A stretch of DNA of 64,000 bases from an uncultured Alphaproteobacteria bacterium (GCA_902610175.1 CACLUR010000001.1:310001-374000); one strand, 5' to 3'; counted from the first letter of the stretch, positions 18,211-27,810 are shown. A program made the numbers and translations. The notes: generated by a model from the letters alone, not told the origin.

Positions 18211-19173
18211 ATGAAAATAGCTATATTAGGTAAAGTTCACCCAAATGGGCTTGAGTTTTTAAAGAAAAATAAACTAGAGGTCATTGAAATAGAAAATATT
18301 GAAAGTCAAAACTTGATAAAAGAATTAAGATTTGTTGATGGAATACTGTTAAGAACAGCAAAGCTGGAAGAGAAAGTTTTACAACATTGTGAAAATTTAA
18401 AAATTATATCAAGACACGGTGTTGGCTATGATAATGTAGATATAAATTATCTTAATAAAAAGAAAATTGCTCTTTGTATTACTTCTACTTCTAATGCAGC
18501 AAGTGTAGCAGAACATGTCTTATCTATGTTTATTTACTTAACAAAAAACCTTTCTCTATCAGATAATCTTGTTAAACAGGGTAATTTTGATAAAAGATCT
18601 GAACTACCAGACATTTTTGAATTATATAAGAAAAAAATTCTAATTATTGGTTTTGGTAGAATTGGCAAAGAAGTTGCAAAAAGATGCAAAGGGTTTGATA
18701 TGGAGGTATATGTGTATGATCCTTTTTTGAATAAAGATTTAATAATAAAAAGTAATTGCGCGCCTATCGAAAAAAATGAGGGATTAGCTTTGTCTGATTT
18801 TGTCAGCATTCACTTACCTTTGAATGAAAAGACAAAAAACTTTATATCTCAAAATGAATTAAACCTCATGAAGAAAAACTCTGTGCTTGTCAATACTTCT
18901 AGAGGAGGAATAGTTAATGAACATTATTTGTTTCAAGCATTAGAGTCAAAAAAAATCCGTGCTGCTGGTATGGATGTATTTGTATCGGAGCCCCCTGAGC
19001 CTAACCACCCTTTTTTTAGTTTAGATAATATTTTGCTAACACCTCATAATGCAGCATTAACTTTAGAGTGTAGAGAGAGAATGTCTCTTGAGGCATCACA
19101 GAATATACTTTATTTTCTAAAAAATATGTCAGCACTTAATGAAGATAATTTAGTTAATAAAAAATTTATTTAA
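18211..19173 (+). CDS. D-2-hydroxyacid dehydrogenase (phosphoglycerate dehydrogenase-like)
   Basis: A 320-residue NAD-dependent D-2-hydroxyacid dehydrogenase. Catalytic Arg lies in the SRHGVGYDNVD region, the NAD loop is GFGRIGKEVA, VNTSRGGIVNE follows, Glu lies in the EPPEP region and His in LTPHNAAL. It has no ACT domain, so it is not full-length SerA. It is transcribed away from the IolD-like gene across a 113-base gap. Reduction of a keto sugar acid or hydroxypyruvate is likely. The next gene converges from the other strand, two bases away. Confidence 0.82.
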   Translation: MKIAILGKVHPNGLEFLKKNKLEVIEIENIESQNLIKELRFVDGILLRTAKLEEKVLQHCENLKIISRHGVGYDNVDINYLNKKKIALCITSTSNAASVAEHVLSMFIYLTKNLSLSDNLVKQGNFDKRSELPDIFELYKKKILIIGFGRIGKEVAKRCKGFDMEVYVYDPFLNKDLIIKSNCAPIEKNEGLALSDFVSIHLPLNEKTKNFISQNELNLMKKNSVLVNTSRGGIVNEHYLFQALESKKIRAAGMDVFVSEPPEPNHPFFSLDNILLTPHNAALTLECRERMSLEASQNILYFLKNMSALNEDNLVNKKFI

Positions 19174-19175
19174 AA

Positions 19176-20048
19176 TCAAATATCAGATAAAAGTTGCTCA
19201 CGACCCTTAGTGCTTGTTTCAATTTTATGAATATTTCCACCAGCACGATCGTTATCTGGATCTGCTCTTAGAGATGTCACATAAAGACTTGATAATTCCG
19301 CACCTCCAAATGTAACGCAGGTAGGTGTATTAGTTGGAAGATCTATTTTTTTTATAATTTTTTCATTAATTGTATCAATACAAATGACACATTTTCCTCT
19401 AACTCTTGCTGACCAATAATTATTTTCAATATCAACAGTAGCACCATCTGGCTCTCCAACATTGTTAAAGATCATATTAGAGTCTCGTTTAACGAATGTC
19501 CTAAAATCTTGAGAATACTCAAATTTTTGTATTAACCCTGTTGGGGTATCAGCAAAGTACATTAAATTTTGTTCTTGTGAAAACGCTATTCCATTTGAGA
19601 CAGTAATGTTTGGTAAAAGGTGTGTTAAGGATAAGTCTGGAGCTAGTCTGTAAAGATTGGCTATAGGCTTTCTGTTTATTTTATCTGGATCCTCGTTATA
19701 TGTACCAAACACAATACCTCCATATGGGTCTACTTTTGCATCATTGATACGAGTTTCCTTTATATTGTTTTCAACGTCACATATTTTTTTAAAAGATGAA
19801 AAATTTTGATCAGCAATAGCAATAAAATTAGGGAAACCAATTATAAAACCATCTTTTTTTCTAGGCAGAATAAAGCCTGCCCTATCCGGTAAATTAAATT
19901 CAAAACTTTTATTTTTATCATCAAGTTTAAAAGCTTTTTTTCCCTGTATGTCAGTCCAAACTAAGCAGTCATATCTTGGGTCCCAAAAACAACTTTCTCC
20001 GAGTATATTTTCACATTTAAGTACAGTTGAAACCTGAGCATTATTCAT
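19176..20048 (-). CDS. SMP-30/gluconolactonase-family sugar lactonase
   Basis: A 290-residue six-bladed beta-propeller of the SMP-30/regucalcin family. Metal-binding elements are visible: the Glu in ILGESCFWD, the Asn in RINDAKVDPYG, the Asn in VSNGIAFS and the Asp in GEPDGATVD. Such enzymes open sugar lactones such as galactono- or arabinonolactone. It is the last gene of the galactoside operon, one base after galK, which suggests an oxidative branch beside the Leloir pathway. No sugar 1-dehydrogenase is adjacent, although the PQQ-type enzyme at 30173 could supply lactones. Confidence 0.82.
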   Translation of the reverse strand: MNNAQVSTVLKCENILGESCFWDPRYDCLVWTDIQGKKAFKLDDKNKSFEFNLPDRAGFILPRKKDGFIIGFPNFIAIADQNFSSFKKICDVENNIKETRINDAKVDPYGGIVFGTYNEDPDKINRKPIANLYRLAPDLSLTHLLPNITVSNGIAFSQEQNLMYFADTPTGLIQKFEYSQDFRTFVKRDSNMIFNNVGEPDGATVDIENNYWSARVRGKCVICIDTINEKIIKKIDLPTNTPTCVTFGGAELSSLYVTSLRADPDNDRAGGNIHKIETSTKGREQLLSDI

Positions 20049-20049
20049 A

Positions 20050-21135
20050 TTAATTAATTATATTATTTTGCGATATATTAGTAATCAAATATGATTTAGG
20101 ACAATCATTTAAAATTTTTTCTGTTATATCTTCTCTTTGAATATTAGATGTTAAAATTACTGTGCAACCACCAAATCCAGCTCCTGTAAGTCTAGCCCCA
20201 AGAGCACCATGTGACCGGGCTTTTTTAACTACATAATTTAATTCTGGACTAGAGATTTCATAATCTTTATCCATAGAGGAGTGACTCTCATTCATTAATT
20301 CTCCAAATGCCTGTGCATTATTATTTTTTAAAAATTGAACAGCTTTTTTTACTCGAAAATTTTCTGAAATGACATGCCTAGCTCTTTTTAAAATTTTAGG
20401 ATCTTTGATTAAACTTAAGTTAGTAATTTCAGCATGACGTAATGAAGGAATATTAAGAAATTTTGCAGCTGCTTCTGTCTCTCTTTTTCTTTCATTATAC
20501 AAACCTTCTGAAAGTTTACGTGTACTTCCGGAATGAATTACGACAAAAGTGTACTCGCTAAAGATAGGTATTATTTCTGTGCTCAAATTTTCACAATCCA
20601 AGAATAGTGCCTGACCAAATTTAGCTATCGCTGAAGACATTTGATCCATTATCCCACAATAGGTTCCAATAAAATTATGTTCAATCAATTGTCCTATCTG
20701 AGCAATTTTAGTTAGTGGTAATTCTAGCTTCACCATTTTACATAAAGCCTTTATCAATGCGATCTCAAGCGCTGCGGATGAGGACAAGCCAGAACCAGCA
20801 GGAATATCAGATGTCACAGACAAGTTAAGACCTGACATATGATGTCCCTCCTTTCCTAAATAAAACAAAGCACCTCTTACAAAATCTATCCAAGATCCAT
20901 CTGTTTTAGAGTCAAAAAGAGAAGATTTTTTTCCAAATTCATCGGAAATTCCAACAATTTGTGAGTCTGATCGTGGGCCAATACTAACTTCGATTTTTTG
21001 ATCAATTAAAGTAGGAAGTACAAAACCGTAGTTATAATCAGTATGTTCTCCAATTAAATTTACTCTACCATGCGCTTGTGCTGAAGAGACAGGTGAACAT
21101 TGAAAGTTAGTTTGGAATAATTTTAAACTATTCAT
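20050..21135 (-). CDS. galK: Galactokinase
   Basis: A GHMP-family galactokinase. The galactose motif is GRVNLIGEHTDYN, the ATP loop lies in GSGLSSSAALEIAL, and the third motif is GARLTGAGFGGCTVIL. The ATG at 21135 gives about 361 residues and an N-terminus of normal length, overlapping the galT stop by eight bases; GTG 21150 or ATG 21147 would add four or five residues. It phosphorylates the galactose freed by the alpha-galactosidase two genes upstream and by GH42. Confidence 0.92.
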   Translation of the reverse strand: MNSLKLFQTNFQCSPVSSAQAHGRVNLIGEHTDYNYGFVLPTLIDQKIEVSIGPRSDSQIVGISDEFGKKSSLFDSKTDGSWIDFVRGALFYLGKEGHHMSGLNLSVTSDIPAGSGLSSSAALEIALIKALCKMVKLELPLTKIAQIGQLIEHNFIGTYCGIMDQMSSAIAKFGQALFLDCENLSTEIIPIFSEYTFVVIHSGSTRKLSEGLYNERKRETEAAAKFLNIPSLRHAEITNLSLIKDPKILKRARHVISENFRVKKAVQFLKNNNAQAFGELMNESHSSMDKDYEISSPELNYVVKKARSHGALGARLTGAGFGGCTVILTSNIQREDITEKILNDCPKSYLITNISQNNIIN

Positions 21136-22186
21136 CTGGCTTTTCATCACCCCGCAAAATACGAGCTGAGCGCTCTGGAGGAAGATCTACCAGAAAAAAT
21201 CCAGCAATCTGTTCAACACCTGCTAAATATTTAAGTTTTGTTTTTGATCTGCGAATTGGTTGAAAACAAACGTGAAGATGATGGAATTTCTCATAACCTT
21301 TTGGTGATAGCTGCCATGCAAGTGTATAGGGCATAGGAGAATTAAATATTGCGTCTAATTTCTTAGAGGCTTCAAGAATTAGTTCTGCAAGATCCTGTTG
21401 CTCCTTATCTGAAAGTTCAAATAAATGAGATATTTTTCGATATGGAACAACCCAGATCTCAAAAGGGTATCTTGCCCATCTTGGAACAAAAGATATTGCA
21501 GTATTATTTTTTTTTAAAATTAATTCTTCGGGTATGTAAAATAAATATTTATTTAGTGGATTAATTTTTTGAGCAATAGATTGTTTTTTTATTATTTCTG
21601 GAATATGTCCAAAACTATAAATTTGTCCATGTGGATGTTCTAATGTTACACCAATTTCTTTTCCTTTATTTTCAAATGGTAAAATATATTTAATTTTAGA
21701 GTTATTAATTAATTCTTTAGTCCGAAAAGATAATGCTTGGATGATTAATTCAACTCTCTCCAAAGGCAATTTGGAAAATTCATCATTGTGATTTGAACTA
21801 TAAGAGATTACATCACAATTTCCAGTTGCTCTATCTGTGTTTATTTCTAAGGATGGAAATTCAGATCTTTCTAAATGAAGAGAGCTGAATCTATTAGTAA
21901 AAATAGCAACTTCATATTGATCAACTGGAATATCTGTGGGATTTTTATTATTTGTCATAGGACATAGAGGACAATCAAGTGAGTTAGGAAGAAAAGTTCT
22001 ATTTTGTCTGTTTGATGAATAACCTACCCACTCAGATCGAGTTGGGTGAAACCGAAGATGGGTTTGATTATCTAAAATAGGAGGTAAACCCTTAAAAAAC
22101 TTATAATTTAACTCATTTTTACTAAATAAAATTAGCTCTTTACCCTCACCTCTATCAATTTTTTTTATAAATGGGTCTTTAATCAT
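21128..22186 (-). CDS. galT: Galactose-1-phosphate uridylyltransferase
   Basis: A 352-residue GalT. The zinc-binding CPLCP is near residue 75, FTNRF and the nucleophilic-His motif EHPHGQIYSF are present, and the C-terminal half has the HHLHVCFQP region. The reaction transfers UMP from UDP-glucose to galactose-1-phosphate. The ATG overlaps the alpha-galactosidase stop by four bases, so it is coupled to that gene and to galK. Confidence 0.92.
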   Translation of the reverse strand: MIKDPFIKKIDRGEGKELILFSKNELNYKFFKGLPPILDNQTHLRFHPTRSEWVGYSSNRQNRTFLPNSLDCPLCPMTNNKNPTDIPVDQYEVAIFTNRFSSLHLERSEFPSLEINTDRATGNCDVISYSSNHNDEFSKLPLERVELIIQALSFRTKELINNSKIKYILPFENKGKEIGVTLEHPHGQIYSFGHIPEIIKKQSIAQKINPLNKYLFYIPEELILKKNNTAISFVPRWARYPFEIWVVPYRKISHLFELSDKEQQDLAELILEASKKLDAIFNSPMPYTLAWQLSPKGYEKFHHLHVCFQPIRRSKTKLKYLAGVEQIAGFFLVDLPPERSARILRGDEKPDE

Positions 22187-23511
22187 TTAAAGGCTGGTAG
22201 CATTGAGCCATGAGCATCTATTAGCTCATCAACCATTTTCCATATTTGATCTAAATTGAGCTCTCCCGCAGTGTGAGGATCGAGCATTGCAGCATAATAA
22301 ATTGAATCTTTTTTTCGGGTCTTAAGCGCTTCGACGGTTAATTGTTGAACACCAATATTTGTTTGAATCAAATTTGCCAAATGAATTGGCAATGGCGGCA
22401 CAACTTGTGGAACCAAATCATCTTTTTGAACAACACACGGAACCTCAACACAACTATTATTAGGTAAATTGGGTATCAGATTTGTGTTTAAAACATTACC
22501 GTAAATAATATCTTTTTTTCCTGTAATCATAGATAAAATTACTCTTGATGCATACTCCACAGATTTATTATTATCTATTTTTGGATTACTGAGCATATCT
22601 TTTTCTTGTTTATCCCATTCTAGAATTTGTTTTTCACATCGACGAATATATTCATTAATTGGAATATCAAATTTTCTGATTAAGTCTTTTTGGTGACTTT
22701 TTATAAACCAAGGAGTATACTCAGCAAAATGCTCAGATGACTCAGTAACAAAGTAACCAAGTTTTTTTAATACTTCATATCTCACTTTGTTTGAACAGCC
22801 ATCCCAATTAGTACCAAAATCTCCTGTCTCACCTTTTTGAAAGATTTTAGGATATAGATCCTCTGTTGAACCATTATTCAATTTTTTTGCAAACTTAGTA
22901 AAAAAGGACATGTGGTTGATACCAGAACACTCAAACTCAATTTTGTTAAAATCCTCACCTATGTCTCTAGCTAAATCAGCAACAGTACCTTGAACTGAAT
23001 GGCAAAGTCCTACATATCGAAGTTCTGGTACGAAGTGAGAAAGACCAAGACAATTAATGGCCATTGGATTTACATATTGAAGCATCATTGCCCTAGGGCA
23101 TAGCTCTAACATTTCTTCAGCAATTTCAACTAAAACAGGAACTGTTCTTAACCCGCGCATAATTCCTCCGATGCCTACGGTGTCTGCGATAGTTTGTTGG
23201 AGCCCATATTTGGCAGGTATTTCAAAATCAATCAAAGTTGATGGCTTGTAACCACCTACTTGTATCATTACTATAACAAAATCAGCTTTTTTTAAGGCTT
23301 TTTTTCTATCATTTGTTGATTTGATTGATGCTGAAACTTTAAGAGAGGATGCAATCTTATCTGCAACTATTTGAGAAGTTTTTAGCCTTAATGAGTCAAT
23401 ATCATATAAAGTAATTTCAGAAGAATTTAATTCTGAATCAAGTAAAATATCTGTCAAAATATTTTTCATAAAAACAGTGCTTCCCGCGCCAACAAAAGAA
23501 ATTTTTGTCAA
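22183..23511 (-). CDS. melA: Alpha-galactosidase, glycoside hydrolase family 4 (MelA type)
   Basis: A 442-residue GH4 enzyme close to MelA. It has the NAD loop ISFVGAGSTVF, then DTVGIGGIMRGLRTVP, QYVNPMAIN, GLCHSVQGT (metal-binding Cys-His) and SGINHMSFF. It needs NAD+ and Mn2+ and would cleave melibiose-, raffinose- or galactosylglycerol-type alpha-galactosides in the cytoplasm after import. It sits two bases after the permease gene and overlaps galT, so uptake, hydrolysis and the Leloir steps form one transcript. Confidence 0.9.
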   Translation of the reverse strand: MTKISFVGAGSTVFMKNILTDILLDSELNSSEITLYDIDSLRLKTSQIVADKIASSLKVSASIKSTNDRKKALKKADFVIVMIQVGGYKPSTLIDFEIPAKYGLQQTIADTVGIGGIMRGLRTVPVLVEIAEEMLELCPRAMMLQYVNPMAINCLGLSHFVPELRYVGLCHSVQGTVADLARDIGEDFNKIEFECSGINHMSFFTKFAKKLNNGSTEDLYPKIFQKGETGDFGTNWDGCSNKVRYEVLKKLGYFVTESSEHFAEYTPWFIKSHQKDLIRKFDIPINEYIRRCEKQILEWDKQEKDMLSNPKIDNNKSVEYASRVILSMITGKKDIIYGNVLNTNLIPNLPNNSCVEVPCVVQKDDLVPQVVPPLPIHLANLIQTNIGVQQLTVEALKTRKKDSIYYAAMLDPHTAGELNLDQIWKMVDELIDAHGSMLPAFK

Positions 23512-23513
23512 AT

Positions 23514-24365
23514 CTATCCCTTACTTGCGCCCAAGGTTAAACCAGCTATGAAATGTTTTTGCATTAAAAAAAACATTATGACAGGTGGTATGGCTGCCAT
23601 GATAGAACCTGCAGATAAAAGATGATATGCGGATATCCATTGACCATTTAAAGATTTCAAACCTGCTGTGATAGGCATCGCATGGTGGCCTTGTATCAAA
23701 ACAGTTGCCCAAAAAAAATCATTCCAAATAAAAGTAAAAATTAATACTGATAGTGCCGCGATAGCAGGCCTAGTCAATGGAAGAACAATTTTTAAAAATA
23801 TATTAAATTCCGAGGTACCATCTATCCTTGCGGCTTCAAATAACTCATTTGGTAAAGCTTTTATAAAGTTTCTCATAAACAAAGTGCAAAAACCTGTTTG
23901 AAAGGCAACATGAAATAAAACTAATCCTGTTACTGTATCATACAAGCCCATTTGGTAAGTTAGGTCTCTTACGGGTATCATTAAAATTTGAAATGGAACA
24001 AAATTTCCAGCTATAAATGTAAAAAATATAAACAAGTTTGCCTTAAATCTGTATGATGCAAGTGCAAATCCTGTCATGCAACTTAATGCAACAGCTCCTA
24101 TCATTGTTGGTATAGTTATTTTAAAACTATTCAATATATAAGAAAGCATTGGTGTATTTTGAAAAACATCTTTTAGATTGCTAAATAATAAAAATTCACT
24201 TGGCACTCCCCATAAATTTCCTTGAGCAATATCTCCGAGGCCTCTAATGGATGTGAGCATTATTCCAATTAGTGGTATCAACCATATTAATAGTGAAATA
24301 GGTATTAAAACTCTGTAAGAAATTTGATTAATTAATGGTCTTTTTTGAATAGGAATTGGAAACAT
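23514..24365 (-). CDS. ABC transporter permease (MalG-like), galactoside importer
   Basis: A 283-residue CUT1-type permease with six predicted membrane segments. The EAA loop reads ELFEAARIDGTSEFNIFLKI. Its ATG overlaps the final base of the preceding permease stop. With 24365-25282 it forms the membrane channel of the importer whose binding protein is encoded at 25326. The substrate is inferred from the alpha-galactosidase and gal genes immediately downstream. Confidence 0.87.
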   Translation of the reverse strand: MFPIPIQKRPLINQISYRVLIPISLLIWLIPLIGIMLTSIRGLGDIAQGNLWGVPSEFLLFSNLKDVFQNTPMLSYILNSFKITIPTMIGAVALSCMTGFALASYRFKANLFIFFTFIAGNFVPFQILMIPVRDLTYQMGLYDTVTGLVLFHVAFQTGFCTLFMRNFIKALPNELFEAARIDGTSEFNIFLKIVLPLTRPAIAALSVLIFTFIWNDFFWATVLIQGHHAMPITAGLKSLNGQWISAYHLLSAGSIMAAIPPVIMFFLMQKHFIAGLTLGASKG

Positions 24366-25282
24366 TAAAGACCTTTTTTCTCACTTTGATACATACGGTA
24401 GATAAAGAACAGAATATAAAACATCATTATTGTAAATAATACTGCTGCAATTGCAGAGCCATACCCCATTCTATAGCCATACTCACTAAGGGCTGTTTCA
24501 AACATATAATATGCTAAGACATTTGTGGAGCCCCAAGGGCCACCTTGGGTCATAATTGCTACCATGTCAAAACTTCGTAATGATCCAATAACTGTTACAA
24601 CGATAGCTAAGAATGTTGCGGGTCTCAGTTGTGGTAAAATAATATTTTTAAATAAAGAGAAACCTTTAGCACCATCCATTCTACCAGCTTCAATTTGATC
24701 GGTATTAAGATTGTTTAAGCCAGTAAGATACAAAATCATACAGTAGGCGATTTGTGGATATATGCCTGCAAAAATTATTCCATAAGTTGCAAAATCTTCA
24801 TCTGCTAAAATTGCGTAATTGCCAAGACCAATTGCCTCAAGGAATGGTCCAATCACACCGCGTGGATTATAAAACCAAGCAAAAATAATTCCAATTACAA
24901 CTTGAGAGATCACAAAAGGGAAGAAAAAAAGAGATTTAATTAGCCTAATTCCAAAAATTGTTTGGTTTAAAAAAATTGCCAAGCCTAGTCCGATAGGAAC
25001 GGCCAACATAAAAAATATTAACCACTTAATATTATTTATTAAAGATATATAAAAATACTCATCATCTAGTAATTCAATGTAATTTGAAAATCCTACGTAA
25101 ATTGCTGGTGATAAACCATCCCACTGTAACAAAGATATATATAAAGAGTTAAATATTGGCCAAATAACGTAAACGAGAAATAAAACTAGGCCTGGAAATA
25201 AAAAAATCCAAGGGGTTAATCTTTGTTGATTAAGCTTCCACCATGATGATTTTCTATAAGATATTTGAGTAGAGCTTGGCAC
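24365..25282 (-). CDS. ABC transporter permease (MalF-like), galactoside importer
   Basis: A 305-residue permease. The first helix is PWIFLFPGLVLFLVYVIWP and the EAA-type loop is DQIEAGRMDGAKGFSLFKNI. The start is GTG at 25282: an in-frame stop lies three codons upstream and no other Met occurs early, so the start is well constrained. No Shine-Dalgarno sequence precedes it; instead the region can fold into two exclusive hairpins (see the site at 25282-25314). No ATPase gene is present in this operon. Confidence 0.86.
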   Translation of the reverse strand: MPSSTQISYRKSSWWKLNQQRLTPWIFLFPGLVLFLVYVIWPIFNSLYISLLQWDGLSPAIYVGFSNYIELLDDEYFYISLINNIKWLIFFMLAVPIGLGLAIFLNQTIFGIRLIKSLFFFPFVISQVVIGIIFAWFYNPRGVIGPFLEAIGLGNYAILADEDFATYGIIFAGIYPQIAYCMILYLTGLNNLNTDQIEAGRMDGAKGFSLFKNIILPQLRPATFLAIVVTVIGSLRSFDMVAIMTQGGPWGSTNVLAYYMFETALSEYGYRMGYGSAIAAVLFTIMMFYILFFIYRMYQSEKKGL

Positions 25283-25314
25283 CTTTGTTTAGGGGGTGGC
25301 ACAAAGGCCACCCC
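25282..25314 (-). promoter_or_regulatory. Switch-like hairpin between binding protein and permease genes
   Basis: On the transcript strand GGGGTGGC, loop CTTTGT and GCCACCCC form an 8-bp GC-rich stem (25293-25314) that begins 11 bases after the binding-protein stop. The loop is exactly complementary to ACAAAG (25283-25288), the six bases just before the GTG start. Two folds therefore compete: the strong stem, or a 7-bp helix CCTTTGT/ACAAAGG that takes in the first base of the start codon. A tight pseudoknot is also conceivable. There is no T tract, so it is not a standard terminator. Confidence 0.6.
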
Positions 25315-25325
25315 TATTTCAATAA

Positions 25326-26567
25326 TTATTTATATACTCTTTGACGTACTTTTTCTAAACGCTCAAGAATTTTGTCTCTTCTATCTGGGTTCACCATATA
25401 CTCTTGAAAACCCTTCATTCCTTCAGAAGCCATTTCTGCAGGAGCATCTCTATCGTAAAATTGTGCCATAGCGTAAGCATTATTTAACATATTTAAACCT
25501 GCTTCTAAGAATGGATCTGGATCGACTTTAGAGCCACTATTGACGGGCAACTGTCCAAGAGTTTTATTCATCTCTTCTTGAACATCAGCTCTACTTAAAA
25601 AGATTAGGAATCTTTTTGCGTCTGTCTTGTTTTTTGCACCTGATGCAATATGCATTGTATCAGTTGGTGCCTCTTCAGCCATTGGAATACCTGGGGTTAT
25701 CTCCGGGAATTGGAAAAAACCAAGATTATCATTAGTTAGTCCACCCTCTTTAAATAACGCTACTGAGAAATTTCCCATGACATACATAGCAGCTTCTCCG
25801 TTTACCATTGGAGGAATTGCTTCCTGCCAAGCTAGTGATGCATGATTTTCTAAAAAATAACCCGGTTTGACTAATTCATCCCATTTATCAAATACAGCAT
25901 GAACTTTAGGATCTGTATATGGAACCTCTCCTTTTGTCAAAGCCATGTGAAATTCATAACCATTTGTTCTTAAATTTAAATAGTCAAAAACACCAGCTGT
26001 TGTCCAAAGATACTTTGATCCAATTGTAATTGGAGTGATGCCTGCAGCTTTGAGTGTTGCACAAGCGGCTACAAATTCATCCCAAGTTGTTGGTACTGAG
26101 ATGCCATTCGCTTCAAAAAGATCTTTTCTGTAATATACACCCCATTGATAATAAGTGTAAGGGATACCCCATTGTTTTCCACCAATTGTCATTGGTTTTT
26201 TTGCGTGGGACATTCCCTCTGTCAAATTTCCATCAACCCAACCAGTATCAGACCAAATATCAGATACGTCTTCTACAAGACCTGCTCTTACAAAAGGTAA
26301 CATTCTGTTTCCTGCGTACCAGTTAAAAACATCTGGTGGATTTGTGGTTAAAAAATTTCTAATTGCTTGTTTATAACCCTCATGATCAAAGTTATTCACC
26401 TCGATAGTCACATCAGGATTTTCTTCTTGGAACTTATTAAAAGCCCATTCAAATGCAGCCTTTGGAGCCGGATCAGTTAAGTCAGTATTGATAACCAGCG
26501 TGCCTGCAAAAGCAGAAGAATAACCTAAGCTAGTTACAGCAATTATTGTAGCTAAGATTTTTCTCAT
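25326..26567 (-). CDS. ABC transporter sugar-binding protein, galactoside importer
   Basis: A 413-residue binding protein. ATG 26567 follows a strong AGGAGGAG site and opens the signal peptide MRKILATIIAVTSLGYSSAFA. The frame stays open to 26591, but that extension would spoil the signal peptide. The CUT1 fold shows in FNKFQEENPDVTIEVNNFDH, PPDVFNWYAGNRM and VPTTWDEFVAACATLKAAG. It is the first gene of the operon that ends with galK and the lactonase, which supports an alpha-galactoside ligand (raffinose, melibiose, galactosylglycerol). Confidence 0.87.
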   Translation of the reverse strand: MRKILATIIAVTSLGYSSAFAGTLVINTDLTDPAPKAAFEWAFNKFQEENPDVTIEVNNFDHEGYKQAIRNFLTTNPPDVFNWYAGNRMLPFVRAGLVEDVSDIWSDTGWVDGNLTEGMSHAKKPMTIGGKQWGIPYTYYQWGVYYRKDLFEANGISVPTTWDEFVAACATLKAAGITPITIGSKYLWTTAGVFDYLNLRTNGYEFHMALTKGEVPYTDPKVHAVFDKWDELVKPGYFLENHASLAWQEAIPPMVNGEAAMYVMGNFSVALFKEGGLTNDNLGFFQFPEITPGIPMAEEAPTDTMHIASGAKNKTDAKRFLIFLSRADVQEEMNKTLGQLPVNSGSKVDPDPFLEAGLNMLNNAYAMAQFYDRDAPAEMASEGMKGFQEYMVNPDRRDKILERLEKVRQRVYK

Positions 26568-26716
26568 ATTTACTCCTCCTACAATTACCAATTTGAGATA
26601 ATAAAGGTAATATTGTTATATAACGAAGACAATATACAAGTAATTATCTACTATTAAAAATTAAAAATATAAGTATTAAATTTCGAAAAATTTATTAAAG
26701 CTTAAAAATAAAGGTT

Positions 26717-27697
26717 TTAGTTGGACTTTGACAGATACTTTTCCCACTTCCAAGCAGTCATTAATATGGTTTTCAAATCTGAGTATTTAGGAGACCAATT
26801 TAATTCATCTTTAATTTTTTTATTATCAGCAATTAATTGCGTTGGATCTCCTTTTCTTCTAGCTGATATTTCAAAAGATATTTTAGTATTTGTGATTTTT
26901 TCAGCTAAATTGAATATTTCCATGACACTGAAACCTTGGCTATTGCCAATGTTGTAAATATCAGATTTTTTTGTTTGCATTAAATTTTCCAAAGATAGAA
27001 GGTGGGCTTCAGCAATGTCCATAACGTGTATATAGTCACGTATGCAAGTTCCATCCTTTGTATCATAGTCGTCACCATAAATAGTAAAGTTTTCTCTTCT
27101 GCCTGACGCAGTTTGTAAAATGAGAGGAATAAGATGTGTTTCAGGTTTATGTCTCTCACCAATTGAGCCATCTATATGAGCTCCGCATGCATTAAAATAT
27201 CTGAGTGAGATGTATCTAAAACCGTAAGCTTTGTCATAATCTTTTAAAACTTTTTCGATAACGGCCTTTGTATTTCCGTAAGGGTTTACAGGAGATATCT
27301 TTTCATCCTCTGTAATAGGAATGTTTTGTGGCTCTCCATATACTGCAGCAGTGGAAGAAAATATAAAGTTAAGAATTTTTAGATCTAACATACAGTTAAG
27401 AAGATTAAGTGTATTAATTACGTTATTTTCATAATATTTCTTTGGATTAATATAAGACTCTCCAACATTTATAGATGAAGCAAAATGCATAACCACTTCA
27501 TACTTATTTTCTTTAAGAATTTTATAAACGTGGTCTTTATTAGATAAATCACAATTGTGTAATTTGTAGTTTTGAGAATTTAATTCAAACCCGGTTGATA
27601 AGTTATCAAGTATTTCTATTTCGTAATCAGTATCTTGAAAGCGTTTTAACATATGAGAACCTATATATCCTGCTCCGCCAACTACTAAGATCTTCAT
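26717..27697 (-). CDS. galE: UDP-glucose 4-epimerase
   Basis: A 326-residue extended SDR. The NAD motif is GGAGYIGSH, FSSTAAVYG holds the catalytic Ser/Thr, NPYGNTKAVIE the Tyr-x3-Lys pair, and RYFNACGA follows. It interconverts UDP-galactose and UDP-glucose and closes the Leloir cycle for galK/galT. It lies upstream of the importer operon on the same strand across a 149-base gap that probably carries that operon's promoter. Confidence 0.92.
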   Translation of the reverse strand: MKILVVGGAGYIGSHMLKRFQDTDYEIEILDNLSTGFELNSQNYKLHNCDLSNKDHVYKILKENKYEVVMHFASSINVGESYINPKKYYENNVINTLNLLNCMLDLKILNFIFSSTAAVYGEPQNIPITEDEKISPVNPYGNTKAVIEKVLKDYDKAYGFRYISLRYFNACGAHIDGSIGERHKPETHLIPLILQTASGRRENFTIYGDDYDTKDGTCIRDYIHVMDIAEAHLLSLENLMQTKKSDIYNIGNSQGFSVMEIFNLAEKITNTKISFEISARRKGDPTQLIADNKKIKDELNWSPKYSDLKTILMTAWKWEKYLSKSN

Positions 27698-27810
27698 GAA
27701 TTAACCTTATAATGACTCATTAAAAATTTCATAGGAATAATTTTATTTTCAAATGAAACTAAATTAAATTGTTCAAAATTCATTAAAATGCCATAATTTT
27801 ACTAATTTCT

